From Raphanus sativus (lineage: Eukaryota > Streptophyta > Magnoliopsida > Brassicales > Brassicaceae), in NCBI RefSeq assembly GCF_000801105.2, contig NC_079517.1, positions 10,230,001-10,294,000 of the forward strand: a stretch of 64,000 nt of DNA. Reading direction: 5' to 3'. The notes beneath the pieces are model-generated. The model saw only the letters and a list, made by a program, of their open reading frames with translations, was not told the DNA's origin and did no database searches. Shown one piece after another: positions 1 through 12,003 of this stretch. A program made the translations under genes and the position numbers. Numbering within the stretch: position 1 is the stretch's first letter; every line of letters starts with the position of its first letter.

Positions 1-794
1 GAGTCAATAAAAACAATAATTTACCTTTTTCAACAATAATTTACCTTTATTATAGACATTTAAAACATACCAATGATTTTTTATAAAAGTTTGTAATGTT
101 GTCCAGCTCTTTTATTTTAATACGAAAACCAGTTGAAAAAATATATATCCATTTTTCTGCGATCAGCTCATATATGTTTTGTTACTCATTAGAAATCTCT
201 TTTCTGTCAAAAAAATTATACCCAAGAAGATTATATAACTTTGAAGTCATTTTCAACTAAAGAATGGAAAAATAGAGTGGCTAAAAGGTGAAAACTTTTG
301 AGAGGTTGGGGAGAGAATGAATTCTACATTCAAACAAACATACAATATTCAAAATGATTCCAAATTATATTGTTATTATAAGTATTATAAAAAGTAACGA
401 AATGGAAAAATTCCCACTAACAAAAATACTTTATCCCACAAGGAGAAATTAACAAATATTTACCAAAAGAAAAAAGCGTCTGTGTATGATTGGTGACCAA
501 CAAATTGGAACGATCAAGAAGAAAATTTTCCTTCTTATCTTTTTGTTGGACACTCTCTCATACTTCTGATACTTATTTTAATGAAATTGTTTTTTGCCCA
601 CAAAATATTTTGTTCTACAAACACCTTTAAATATACAATATAAGATGATATATAGTTTTGTGTATAGAATATGAAAACCCCCTCCTACATTAGTTCAGGT
701 TATTTGATTTTCACCAGTTTATTCTTGCTTCTGCTTTTCTCATTCTTTAATAGATTGGTACAGATACCTGATATTGATGTATAACTCACTTTAC

Positions 795-840
795 AATATA
801 ATAGTAGACAAATTCTAAAAAAAAATATAATAGTAGACAA
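795..840 (+). mobile_element. Micro-retroinsertion with 17-bp target duplication
   Basis: A perfect 17-bp direct repeat (795-811 and 824-840, beginning AATATAATAG) flanks a 12-base insert ending in seven A residues (812-823). The layout matches target-primed reverse transcription of a few bases plus a poly(A) tail. A source element cannot be assigned from 12 bases. Confidence 0.6.
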
Positions 841-1473
841 AGTATCTAGAAATTAAGCTTTGTGTAGTAATTATGAAAATTTAATGTTTTTGCTAAATAA
901 AAAAACCATTTAAGAATATAAACAAAAGTGGCTTTTTATTGAATTTACAGAAAACTATATTTTGTTGATATGCCGAAATATTTAGAAAACATAAGTTCAA
1001 ATATTTTGTTCTCCAACAATAAAACATGTTTGTGTACATTGTTCTGAGCTTAATGATCTCTTTAATTCATTTACTTTTCCTTTAAAGTTGCTAATCGATT
1101 ATCAAAATACGTTGCACAATGAAGTTGATCTTTGTCTATCAATTAATTTCATATATAAATTAGTTAACTTCAACTAGATCATTTAAAAAAAACATAAACC
1201 CAAATACTGAATTTATAAGTAGAACTTTACACTGACATACACTGTCAATGTTAACTTTACAATGTGCACGTGACTTAAAAAAATGCAGAGGTAAAAATAC
1301 GTAATATATTACAAATGAATGATATGATATTGTATCTTATGCGATCGATTTTCTTGTCTTATAAATATTTTGTTTGGAAGAAGATTTATCTTTTATTTTC
1401 TAAAATATTTAAACTAAAATATAAGTATTACATTGTTTAAGGAATTTAACATACCCGAAGTTTGTGGTATTTG

Positions 1474-1532
1474 GAAATATCATGTTTTTTTTTCTGATAT
1501 CCAGTTTCAAAAAAAAAAAAACATGATATTTC
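1474..1532. repeat. Short inverted repeat (fold-back)
   Basis: The arm GAAATATCATG plus a T run at 1474-1493 is mirrored by an A run plus CATGATATTTC at 1508-1532, with a spacer of about 14 bases. This predicts a stable hairpin. No terminal motif or target duplication identifies it as a known element. Confidence 0.6.
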
Positions 1533-1603
1533 GAAATTAACAGATTTTATGATATTCTGAATTTTTACCATCTTAAAATATTTATAATAGTGGCTATGCG
1601 CTT

Positions 1604-1648
<45 letters not shown>

Positions 1649-2256
1649 TTGAGAAAATACATATATTGTCAAGTGACACCAATATATATGTTTAATCCAC
1701 ACACACCAAAAAATTCACTCGATCTCTTTACCTTTCTTTGTAGCTTTTCATTTCACAACAATATTCATATATTGATTAAAATCTTCACTTTACTCTCTTT
1801 GTTAACTTAAGGGAAGATGCTGAACTTTGCAACTGTTCAATTGTTAAGAAAATATGCGCTGAATTTGTTTTATCTCAGATAGAAACTAATTTATGTGTTC
1901 ATGTATAAGAAAATATATACTCCATCTGCTCCTTTAATAAATTAATCTTCAAGTTTATTTTTAATCTAGAAAGATTTATTTTTATTTGTTTTAGTTAATA
2001 TTATAAATGGTACTACTTTACAAAACAATATTAATTGATTTTTTTATTTTAAATTTACTGAAGTACCGATAGCTTATAGCTTTAAAAATGTGTTTTAGCG
2101 AGAAAATAGCGTTTTTAAGAACAAACATTAATTTTTGATGAAAATATCATAAAATTATTCTATTAAACAGATAAAGTACAATAATTATTCTACATCTACA
2201 CTTTACGTTCTAAGAACACTCTTCTTGTTTATACCTGCTGCCAAAATACTTACAGC

Positions 2257-2432
2257 ATGACTGAAAGACCCAAATTTTGGCCATGTTATAGATATTGTTC
2301 GTCCACTCTTACCTCTTTAATTAAAAAGGCCTCATTGCAGACAGTAGACAGTCTCCCGAAGAAGAGCATTGTAATCTGGGAGTTTTTTAATTGCAAGAAC
2401 TGTAACAAGAAAGGATCTTCTGCAATCATATG
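2257..2432 (+). pseudogene. Cysteine-rich coding remnant interrupted by a MITE
   Basis: An open frame runs into the left end of a hAT-type MITE. Its last part contains a CxxC pair (FFNCKNCNKKG) that could be half of a zinc ribbon. If the MITE and one target copy are removed, the frame continues from 3130 and adds another cysteine before a possible splice donor (GTAAG, about 3177). A zinc ribbon like that of replication protein A-type OB-fold proteins is one guess, but I do not recognise the family. A chance frame is quite possible. Confidence 0.25.
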
Positions 2433-3121
2433 TAGTGTTGTGCATTTTATTTGTTAATTTTGATTTGATTCGTTATTCGTTTCGATCCGAAAAATCTGGA
2501 TATCTGTAAGTATTTGAAGAAAATCAAATATTAAAAATAAATATCCGTTAAAAGAAAAACAAATCACAAATACTGAAAATTTTAGAGACGAATAGATCTG
2601 CTCCAACTTTTATACAAATATATTCATATGTACAATTAAATATATAAGTTTAAATGTACAATTTTATATAACTATTATTTTAACATATAAATTTATTAGT
2701 ATTATTTATAAAATTACTTATAGGAGTATTAAACTAAGAAATGAATATAAACTCTTTATAAAAAAACTATAATTCTTCTAAAATTTTATGTTTTATAAGA
2801 ACATATAATTGGTTTTTAAAATTTTTATGAAACATATAGTTTCACTAATATTTTTAAATTTTATATTATGTTAAAGTTATTTTTGAAAATAAATTTGTAT
2901 GTTTTTCATAATTTATTTGTACTGAGCAAAATGAATGAGATAATTGTAAAAAACCGTAAATATTCGTAAATATCTGCAATTTTTGGATATTTTGAAAAAC
3001 TGGATATCTATATATTTTATATATTTACGAAGCAAAATAAATTAAAATTTGAATATCCGTAAAATACAAAACAAATCTCAAATACTAAAAATTAGGATAG
3101 TATTCAATACGTGCCCACCCA
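2433..3121. mobile_element. hAT-type non-autonomous element (MITE)
   Basis: The left end reads TAGTGTTGTGCA and the right end GTGCCCACCCA, degenerate versions of the TAGGGGTGGGC terminal repeat seen intact at 61111-61281. The flanks ATCATATG (2425-2432) and GTCATATG (3122-3129) match at 7 of 8 positions, the target duplication size of hAT elements. The interior resembles the element at 20142-20821, with its repeated 'ATATCCGTAAA' type words, and has no transposase. Confidence 0.65.
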
Positions 3122-3129
3122 GTCATATG

Positions 3130-3766
3130 TTGCAGCATGATATCCTTTTTGGTTCGTATTTTGTTTAACCACGAAGGTAAGATCACTTGAAATTTTTGTG
3201 TGATGATCATTTTTGCCCAATGTTGATGGCTATGGATCCTTTCGTTTCTTTATCTGTGTATGCATCTTAGTGTGGGGCTGGAGCCTGTTTCTCCCCATTT
3301 GTTTCTGATCTTTGTTACAGCTAATTGATACTAATGGAAGTATTATTCAGGAAAATAAAGATTAAAGATATTAATAATTACTATGTCATGAAGGGCGGGT
3401 ATATTTTTATCAAACTTAGATTACATTAGTAATCATGATTCTTCGAAATTAGCATTCCTTGTTTGTGCCGGTGGGATCATCATCACTTTCTCTTCATAAT
3501 ATTAACCTTTGTTCAATAAGCTTTAGTGTTAGGAAGATTATGAAAAATCAAGTGTAAAAATATTGACAATAAATGGAAGTGGTTATACTGGACAAATAAA
3601 AGTAACTGCTCTGAATGAAGAATATGATCGTATTGAATGTGGTTAGATTAGTTCGAATATCTAGAGAAATTATAAATATTTGGTTTATTTTTTAAGTGTA
3701 TAGTTGAAAATAATAACTGGACACAACATTTATTAATTGGTCATGCTTCTAAATTAATAGAATATA
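3130..3766. other. Intergenic stretch
   Basis: Apart from the possible continuation of the interrupted cysteine-rich frame in the first 50 bases, no gene or structured element is visible. Confidence 0.5.
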
Positions 3767-4494
3767 CTAGATTTTGATCCGCCTTTAAAAAGGGCGGATA
3801 TATTTTTGTTGAAAAATTATTTTACGTAATAAAACTATAATTTTTGATAAATTATATATTCGAACTTTTATGAAATTTATATTAGATTTACTTATATGAC
3901 TTATTTTTTATTTTCAATATGACTAAATTTTAGAAGACTCTAAATAATTCTAACCTGTAATATGATTTAATTTATTTAAATTGAAATTAAACTTATTTTA
4001 CAGTGATTTTTAATTTAAATAAAATATTTTATATCTTCAACACTTTTGTATTAAAAAATTCATTTGTACGTCTCAAAATATTTTCTATAATTTTATTAAA
4101 TTTAGTTTATGTGGTTTAGTTTTTATTTTAAATGAAATTATTTTTTAAGGAGTTGAGATAATTCAGACCCGTATTATGATTTTGTTGATTTAATCATTTG
4201 TTATTTCAACTTGATTTTATTTTGAAGTTTCATTTAATAAATGTTTTCAAATAATTAACAATGTGAAAGATTTTTTGAAAAGATATGGTGCAAACATTTA
4301 TGAAACAAAATTTTCAAAAAAAAACTAAGAACTGAATTATATTAAATACTCTTTAATGTAATTTAATGTAATTGCAAAATAATGACTCTTGATTGGTTAC
4401 AAATAATGGTAGAAAAAAGTACATGCAATTTTTGTAATTATTTATAAATTTCAGGGGTAGATTTATAAACAGTCATCTGCTTTAATAGTATAGA
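3767..4494 (-). mobile_element. Non-autonomous Helitron
   Basis: Read on the minus strand, the element begins TCTATACTATTAAAG (from 4494) and ends with a hairpin (CCGCCCTTTTTAAAGGCGG type) followed by CTAG (3767-3770). It is flanked by A and T, the expected Helitron insertion site, with no target duplication. Its 728 bp show no Rep/helicase coding sequence. Confidence 0.8.
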
Positions 4495-5983
4495 TAGATG
4501 ATTGAAATAGGATATTTCAGAACTATTTTAATAATGATTTAGAAAATTTTCATTACAGTAAACAAATCACGGAGACAAAAGTCTTATATTGGAAATTAAA
4601 TTTTATTTTCTGTGTTTAAAATCAATAGGTTCATTTAATACTTAATAATTTCTCTTTTATATAAATATATTATATAGTTTACTAATTTTAATATGTTCTA
4701 TGCATTATTTATTTTTAGTTAAATGAAGGAAATTTTATATTTTAAAATAATGTTTGCTAAATTATCAATGTGTAACAAGGTGGTAAAAAACTTTATCAAT
4801 GTAATATGATTTTCCATGTGTAATTTAACATATATATATATATATATATATTTTTAGTATAACAGATCAGATGAATATAAAACATATTAATAGCAACAAC
4901 TTATTAATTTTTGTTTATAAATAATAACTAAATAAAATAAATGATATGTTTTTACTAATTTAACTAATGAATTATTTTAGAGAAAAATGAAAAAAAAATA
5001 AGATTTTAATCTTTCTTCAACAGATTTTGTTATTTTTAACAGATTTTGATATAACTTAAATATATATATAGTTAAAATAATTATATTAAAATATATTGTA
5101 ATTAAATCATTGATTTTTTTTATATTATCTTGTAACAAAAATAAATATATTTTATACAAAATTTAGACTCAATAATTTTTGTTGAGATATTATAAATACA
5201 TATATTTCATACTTTGATGACTAACTTACAAAATCACACATAAAAATCGCATAATTCTATTTTAATAAAATATATTAGAATTAAAGCAACATCTTATATA
5301 TTTTAAATATGTTTGTATTAACTTCTTTATCAGTTATTATCGAATCTGGTTCAAATATTTAATCTCTTCTAACTCAATATTCATTCATGGAGTTCTGTTT
5401 CTTGAATAGGGTTCAAATGCCGGGCGCGGATATTGTGCCAGCCTTAACCACCACGTTGCAATACGATCCCAAAAATACGAACACACTATGATTTCTTGCA
5501 TTGCAAGTTGTAAATAGCAAGACTAACACATTATTATTCTGTTTCCAGAGAAATTATGACGGACACATGAATTCCAACTTGCAAGTAGTTCATGCTAGAG
5601 TCAATTCGCTGCATACGAATGATCTAAGAAATCTTACAAATAACTTGATGTTTCTAGAATCTCATATGTAGTCCAAACAGAATATGACATTAATCTAGAT
5701 CAATAAAAGACATGCAACACATTTAACAATAACATGGGGCATGACATAAGTTTAGGTTCTGGTATAGATTAATTTGGTGTTCCAAATCCAAAATCTTATA
5801 AGGGACCAATTATGGCGGTTGGAAACTCATAAGATCTAACCTAGTTGCAGATAAATCGAGTATATAGTAGTGGGATATAACAGAGGATAATTGTTCAAAA
5901 TTTATACATGAAACTGTCCATAAAACAAAGGATTAATTTTACATTTGAATCCCAAACGATGATTAATATATATACAAAGATTA
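4495..5983. other. Intergenic stretch downstream of psbY
   Basis: AT-rich, with a TA run near 4830-4850. The last 100-200 bases presumably include the 3' UTR of the minus-strand psbY gene. No gene was recognised. Confidence 0.5.
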
Positions 5984-6586
5984 TTACTCAGACCTCATTT
6001 TATTGAGTTGGTTCAAAGCAGGCTGCAATATATTGTAAAGAACCCAAAGCAGAGCCGGTGCAACCACGAACAACAACAACTGTCCCCTGTTGTCTCCACC
6101 TTTCGCCGCTGCTTCCGCCACCGCCGCCATCTCGTTAACCATACCAGCCGAGGCCTCCGGCGGCATAGTCAAAAGCCCTGACGCAGCGAGACCACCGCCG
6201 ATGCCAAGACCCACGACGACTCCTTTGCTCTCTCGCATCTTGTTGATCTGGTTGAGAGCTGGCTGGAGAATGTTGAAGAGCACCCATCCGATCGCCGGGA
6301 CGATCGGGAGGAGAAGAGCTAGTCCTCGGTTGTCGCTACCTCCAGCTGCCGCCGCCGCGAGCTCAGCGATCTGGTGGGCGGCGAAAGCGGGCTCGGAGCA
6401 GCTGAGCGTGGAGAAAACGGCGCCGGCGAGGGCGGTGCTTGTGACGGCGAGAGAGACGGTGGGTTTTGGTGGTGTAGGGAGGGAGATGTAGGGTTTTGAG
6501 GAGATGGGTTTGGTTTGGTTTAGAGACTTAGGAGGAGATGGGTTTAAGGACATGCATTTGGCTGATGTTGCCATTGTCGCCGCCAT
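5984..6586 (-). CDS. PSBY: Photosystem II protein PsbY, chloroplast precursor
   Basis: A 200-residue intronless precursor that yields two small single-span thylakoid proteins at the edge of photosystem II. Residues 1 to about 45 are a Ser/Thr/Pro-rich chloroplast transit peptide. A first hydrophobic segment ends AFAA (67-70), like a thylakoid signal-peptidase site. PsbY unit 1 spans about 71-118, a second hydrophobic linker about 122-147 ends ASA, and unit 2 spans about 150-198. Both units share DNRG, a membrane span and ILQPALNQ(I/L)NKMR. This two-unit layout is diagnostic of plant PsbY. The start at 6586 opens directly into the transit peptide, and an upstream frame (6544-6783) is a shadow. 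The antisense frame at 6090-6491 reflects the high GC of this exon. Arabidopsis PSBY is, as I recall, At1g67740. Confidence 0.95.
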   Translation of the reverse strand: MAATMATSAKCMSLNPSPPKSLNQTKPISSKPYISLPTPPKPTVSLAVTSTALAGAVFSTLSCSEPAFAAHQIAELAAAAAGGSDNRGLALLLPIVPAIGWVLFNILQPALNQINKMRESKGVVVGLGIGGGLAASGLLTMPPEASAGMVNEMAAVAEAAAKGGDNRGQLLLFVVAPALLWVLYNILQPALNQLNKMRSE

Positions 6587-6700
6587 TGGTCGGAGGGGCT
6601 TGGAGATGAGAGAGAGATTTGAGGAGTGAGAGTTTGTGAGATGGTTTTGGGAATATTAGAAGGATGATCAGTGGAAGTGAAAGGGCTTCTAGATACTTCT

Positions 6701-6781
6701 CTTATCCAAGGAGAAGAGAGTTGGAGATTTTTTGTGAGATTTGAGCCATAGATTCTATGCCACGCTTCTCTTTGTCTTATC
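6701..6781 (-). promoter_or_regulatory. Two I-box-like GATAAG motifs upstream of psbY
   Basis: On the psbY strand GATAAG occurs at 6701-6706 and 6776-6781, within 200 bases of the start codon. I-box (GATAAG) motifs are common in promoters of light-regulated photosynthesis genes. They may lie in the leader rather than the promoter, since the transcription start is unknown. Confidence 0.3.
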
Positions 6782-6789
6782 ACTTTGAT

Positions 6790-8280
6790 CTTCCCTCCTC
6801 TACGTTAGTTTTAATTTAATTTTCTTTATTTTTTTCTTTTAATCATCATTTTTTTCCTCTAATATAGTACGGTGCAAATATAAATAGGTAATATTTTGAG
6901 TATATTTATGTTGGAGATACACAATTTTTTAGTATTATGTATAACTAATTTAGATGCATTTTTAGCGATGGTTGCTTAATATGGCTTACTGAACATGCTA
7001 TAAAGATAATTAGACATGTACTAGTTTAAGTAACTTCATGAAAGACGTTATAAAAAAAAGTAACTTCATGAACAAGGTCATTTAACTTGGTCTTTTGTAG
7101 CTAAGAGGTGTGGTCACACCATCTGACTAATAACATCTGTTAATCATTGAATGATCATACGATCTAGTAACTGTACCAAAAAGCCTACTTCACCTAAAAC
7201 CACATTAGTCTCATGTTATATGGAATAGTCGGTGATAGGTAGTGAATGGTTATACACCGAAGGAACCAAATAACCACATATTCAAAGCTTAGACAACCAT
7301 ACTGGCTACTTACGGCACATGGTCTTGGTACTATGTACTTAGGCCAAGTATGATACTTCTACTCTAGAGACACATTTTGAATAAGCAAGATTTTCTTCTA
7401 TTTTCAGTTAAGATTTTGTGCATATATTTGTATGATCTTGCAGTGATGGATAGGTCTAGGCACGGATCGGATATCCGGGTTTTTGAAGGTATTTTTGATT
7501 TGCTTCGAATATTACGGATATCTAATTTTCCGATTTGCTTTGTTTCGAAAAAATACGGATATCTTATTAAGTTGACGAATTTGTACCTATAATCGCTTAT
7601 TATATCTATATGTTATTAATTTAATGTATATTTTATAATGTATTACTATGAAAATTTCGGGGTTAGACATATGATCTCTAATAGGTCTACAAATGTACCT
7701 TTTTACACATGCCTAGCGACGGACATGCTCCCATCTCCGGATGATAAACATCCACCATACTCTCTTCATTTGTTCCATCTGTTCTAATCACCTCCAACTA
7801 ACGTAAGCACATGGAAGAAGATATCAATAGTGTTACCTTGCAAAGGAAGAAACAATATCTTATACAGTTATACTATTTCATCCTGAATATGTAGGATTTG
7901 AAAACCCGTTCTAGAATGAAAAATTCTCATATATTATTAGAAAAATATTCACGTCTTTTCGCAACAATTAAACTGTCTTAACTGATCATTTCTGTGGCCC
8001 ATCTTTGTTTTTGTACTAAAACATTTTTTTCACCAAGTAATTAATGGCAAATGATAAGAAAAAAAAATGGAATTGGGCTTTGTGTACGAGTGGACTTGTG
8101 AGTATTATATGTATCCAATTTCCATCTGTTGACGCTGACACCTAATCGCTTTATTTAAGGAAAACGTATAGAGATATATATACAAAAGATTGAAGCTTAC
8201 CCAAAAATCCAAAAATGTAACAATCTTTTCTTTATAGAAATTCACGGAAGAACGAACAACAGATTCATCAAGTCCCTTCC
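6790..8280. other. Intergenic stretch between psbY and the RCC1 gene
   Basis: Holds a micro-retroinsertion at 7043-7057. A segment at about 7441-7720 has 'GGATATCC/ATATC' words like the hAT MITE family, but no matching ends were found. The last part should contain the divergent promoters. Confidence 0.5.
7028..7072 (+). mobile_element. Micro-retroinsertion with 15-bp target duplication
   Basis: AAGTAACTTCATGAA occurs at 7028-7042 and again at 7058-7072. The 15 bases between (AGACGTTATAAAAAA) end in an A tail. This is a TPRT-like scar, oriented plus. Confidence 0.65.
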
Positions 8281-8287
8281 TTTTCCT

Positions 8288-8308
8288 CCTCTCTCTCTCT
8301 CTCTCTCA
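8288..8308. repeat. CT microsatellite in the RCC1 gene leader
   Basis: An uninterrupted CT run about 500 bases upstream of the RCC1 gene start codon. Pyrimidine tracts of this kind are common in plant 5' leaders and core promoters. Confidence 0.7.
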
Positions 8309-8804
8309 TCACAAGTTGTGAGTCCCAAAGTCTGGTAAAATTTGAAACCATCCATCCACGTTTTGATGTGTCTCTTCTGATCCCTGTAAAATCCACGATC
8401 ATCACGATCTACAGGAACAGTGACTTTTATGTTTGTGTTTGGTCTCTTTTTTTTTTAACTGATCGCTTAATATATTATTGATCATCGTTGGTGGTTATGA
8501 TCTGTTGTTTGTTGTAACTATAAACTGCTTACGCCTCTCTTTTTTTTTTCCTTAATCAGTTGTGTTTTGTAATGATCTCCTGTTTATGAGACTACTACTG
8601 CAAGTCTCGATCTTGATGCTGTCTTTTTGTGATCTTATTGTCTTAAAACATGAACAGCATTTCTCTCACGATCGGTGTTCTTCACTACTTACCGTTAAAG
8701 GTATCTAGAATTTAGATCATATGACTGAACAATGCACTAGTTATATTATATGATCATATTGTTTTTACTGATATTAATAAAACAGTTGGTACGGGCACTG
8801 CCCA

Positions 8805-10958
8805 ATGGACACTACAATTGCTACTGCAACATCAAATGATGTTAGCCCTGCTGCTACGTTACAACTCCATAGCATCATCCCGGAGATTCCGGACGTGGCT
8901 ATGGAGTTGCCGTCATTTCTTTCTCTGAAACGACAATGCCTTGGCAACTCTGCTCCTGGAGAATTCTTCTTGGCTTCTTGTCCTTCCATTGCCCTTCATG
9001 TTCTCACAACATGTGACTTGGATCCTCGTGACCTTGCCAAACTCGAGGCAAGTGATGATGCTCTTTCTTGTTTTCACTTTGGTTGGTTGATCAGCAGGGG
9101 CCTCCCTGAGAGATGTCAAGGGCCTGAAATATTTTATTAAAGATTTTAACAAAAAAAAAATTCATTAATTTGGGAACCTTTTTCAATATAAAATTTTCAA
9201 AAATTTTTGAAAGCCATAGTCCAATGTTTCATTTGGCTATCTTCAGGACCACCTCTGTTGATCAGTGCCGGACCTGAGATTTTGGGGACTATAAATATTT
9301 TTTAATAACTTTAATAAACTATGCCTATGTAAAAATTTTCAAAACTAATGGTTCTAGTTTTTTTTTTGTCTACAGGCAACATGTTCCTTTTTTAGGAAAC
9401 CGGCAAACTTCTCTCCGGACCTTGAACTCTCCATCTCAGAGGTTGCAGCTCTCGACATCTGCCAAAAGAGGGCGATATTCAAACGTATGGGAGAGGAAGA
9501 ACGCCAAGAGATCAAAAGGAAATGCGGAGGCTCATGGAAGCTTGTTCTGAGTTTCTTGCTATCTGGTGAGTTCGGTAACAGGCGGGAGAAGTCACAGCCC
9601 CTCGCTGGTCCTGGCCACAGCATCGCCGTCACATCAAAGGGCGTTGTCTACTCTTTCGGATCCAACGGTTCAGGACAACTCGGACACGGAACCGTCGAAG
9701 ACGCTTGGCAGCCACGACCAATCACGTGAGAGAGACTCATCTCTCTTTCTGATTCTTCTTCTTCGGTTTGGTGCAATATATTCAGTTGCATTTGTTGCTT
9801 GCAGGTCACTTAATGGGATAAGGATCATTCAAGCAGCTCTTGGCGCTGACAGAACGATGCTGATAAGCGATGCTGGTGAAGTGTATGCCTTTGGAAAAGA
9901 TTGTTTTAGCGACCCTGGATTAGTGGTTCAGGAGACTAAGGTCATCACAACGCCTCAGAGAGTCAAGTCCTTGACGGAGATCTTCGTGGTTCAAGCCGCT
10001 ATTGGATATCACTGCACAGCGGTTTTGTCTAGAGAAGGAAGAGTGTATACATTATCATGGGGGAAGGATGAAAGACTCGGTCACGGAACCGACCTTAACT
10101 GTTTGTTGCCTCAACCTTTGTTGGGGGCCTTGGAGAACGTACCTGTTGTGCAGATTGCTGCTGGCTTTTGCTATCTTCTTGCTCTAGCATTTCAACCCAC
10201 TGGCATGTGAGTCTCTCCTTGTAATGTTTGCTCACATTTGTTTTTATATGTGCTTATTGTTTTGTTTTTTATAGGTCGGTGTACTCAGTTGGATGCGGTT
10301 TGGGTGGGAAGCTTGGACATGGTTCGACAGTTAGTGAGAAACAGCCTCGGTTGATTGAGGAGTTTAGTCTTTTGAAGATGGAGCCGGTTATGATCTCAGC
10401 AGGGGCGTGGCATGCTGCTGTAGTTGGGAGAGATGGGAGAGTGTGCACTTGGGGATGGGGACGGTATGGCTGCTTGGGTCATGGAACAGAAGAGTTTGAG
10501 TTGGCTCCTAAGGTCGTTGAAGGATTAAAGGATGTTAAAGCTGTACACGTGGCCGCTGGAGAGTACAATACCTTTGTTGTGTCTGATGATGGTCAGGTTT
10601 ACTCGTTCGGATGTGGTGAAGCCAATCTTGGTCAAGTAAGTCTGTGATTTTCTTGGTTTTGGGGTTTGAGACAATGGTCTTTATATATATGATCTTGATT
10701 TAGCAGGGCGGTGTGGAGGAGAATACTCTTACTCCGAAGTTGGTTTCATCGTTGAAGGAGATAAAAGAGCGTGTGGTTCATGTGAGTTTGACAAAGTCGG
10801 TGTCATTTCCTTGGACTGGTCATACATTTGCAATGACAGAGTCAGGGACGTTATATGCGTTTGGGTCTGGGGGGAGAGGGCAGCTCGGGGTGAAGCTTGG
10901 TGATAACATGATGGAAAGAGCAGAACCAGCTAAAGTTATTGGTATTGATCTTTCTTAG
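8805..10958 (+). CDS. RCC1-repeat (regulator of chromosome condensation) family protein
   Basis: Five coding exons: 8805-9047, 9376-9725, 9805-10206, 10275-10635 and 10707-10958. Phases agree and give 535 aa. The N-terminal ~100 residues are family-specific (PDVAMELPSFLSLKRQC). From about residue 140 there are RCC1 blades with the typical G-H-(S/T)-xAVT and FGxGxxGQLGHG motifs (YSFGSNGSGQLGHG, TWGWGRYGCLGHG, YAFGSGGRGQLGV), predicting a seven-bladed propeller. RCC1-like plant proteins scaffold or activate GTPases or photoreceptors; the role of this one is unknown. Introns 2-4 are GT-AG. Intron 1 must use a GC donor (GAG|GCAAGT, 9048) to keep the frame; the GT four bases on leads to a quick stop. 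Exon 5 has a tandem TAG/CAG acceptor. The closest Arabidopsis protein I recall is At3g26100, which is not a neighbour of PSBY, so the gene may have been transposed here. Confidence 0.9.
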
Positions 10959-11845
10959 AGACTATCTTCTTAATTTAGGTTTGCATCACCATTGATCTTT
11001 GACTAATGTCTAAAGAAATGGTTTGTACATAGGAACATAAGGTAATGACATTGAAGATGGTTATGGTTTTTTCTTTTTTCTTTTAGTTTGGATGAACAAA
11101 TAAGATGTTTTCTTCTATTGGATATTTTGCTTTGACAGTTTAGCGTTTATAATCTTAATATTTTACCAAAAAAAAGTTTGGCGTATCCCTAGCGGCCACG
11201 TAGCCCATGTGATTTGTTACATGTCTAGCGCGTGTAACTTAAAAAAAAAAAAAAAACTGTAGTTGATGGACCTGAAACCCTAGAGTGTGTAGCACATGCC
11301 CACTATAATTAGTTACTTGACGCCCAAACAATCTAGCAACACATTTTCTCTACCCATTAACAAAATAATTTAGTAGCCCATGTGATTTGTTGGTCAACTG
11401 AATTAAAATTAAAAAGAAGAACTTACTTTTGTGTAACATGTAATTTCTCGACAACTCCTAGTCGACGTAGGTCCCAAGACTATACAATGTTGAGTGCATA
11501 TGGTCGATTTGAAGTACATAGTGTTCATGGCATTTCTTTTTCTTTTTGTGCAACTAATTATATTATAAAAGCTCAGTGAGCAACAAAGTTTACAATAGAA
11601 ACAAAAGATTCCATAATTATGGAATTAGGCTCGATAGTAGTGCATAGATAGTAGCATTACAGTAAACTGAAAAATAAAACCATCAAGGGACGGATCATGC
11701 TCACCATTATGAAGAAATCCATGGGAAATTTCCACATTAATTCCTAAAGTTATTTTTCGAAAGAACAAATGATACTCGAAAGAAACTACGTTGATGCATC
11801 AATAAGAAAATATTGGAATGTTAACTGGCAAAAACTTTTGGGATG
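10959..11845. other. Intergenic stretch downstream of the RCC1 gene
   Basis: Contains the RCC1 gene 3' end and a long A run near 11240. No gene or complete element was recognised. Confidence 0.5.
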
Positions 11846-11892
11846 TAGGTTAAAAGAGTTTTTTTTTTTACAAATTATAGGTTAAAAGAGTT
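11846..11892 (-). mobile_element. Micro-retroinsertion with 15-bp target duplication
   Basis: TAGGTTAAAAGAGTT is repeated perfectly at 11846-11860 and 11878-11892. The 17-base insert starts with a T run followed by ACAAATTA, a poly(A)-tailed insert on the minus strand. Confidence 0.65.
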
Positions 11893-12003
11893 CATGTTGA
11901 TCAATTCAATGTTCATGGCATTTCTAACACTAGATTGGTTTAACTTATGAAGTTATGATTCTATGAACTTAATGTTCTTTATGGGATATAACTTAAAAGA
12001 GTT

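Larger units (their letters stand above)
1..2224. other. Gene-free AT-rich stretch
   Basis: No credible coding sequence is seen. The stretch holds a micro-retroinsertion at 812-823, a fold-back at 1474-1532 and a TA run near 1608-1640. A motif near 1920 resembles the degenerate end of a small transposon, but no partner end was found. Confidence 0.6.

Noticed and set aside
6090..6491. 133-codon open frame antisense to psbY
   Set aside because: It mirrors a GC-rich exon and has no family motif; the sense PsbY is unambiguous.
7441..7720. Another copy of the hAT MITE family
   Set aside because: Interior words are similar, but no matching terminal repeats or 8-bp duplication were found.
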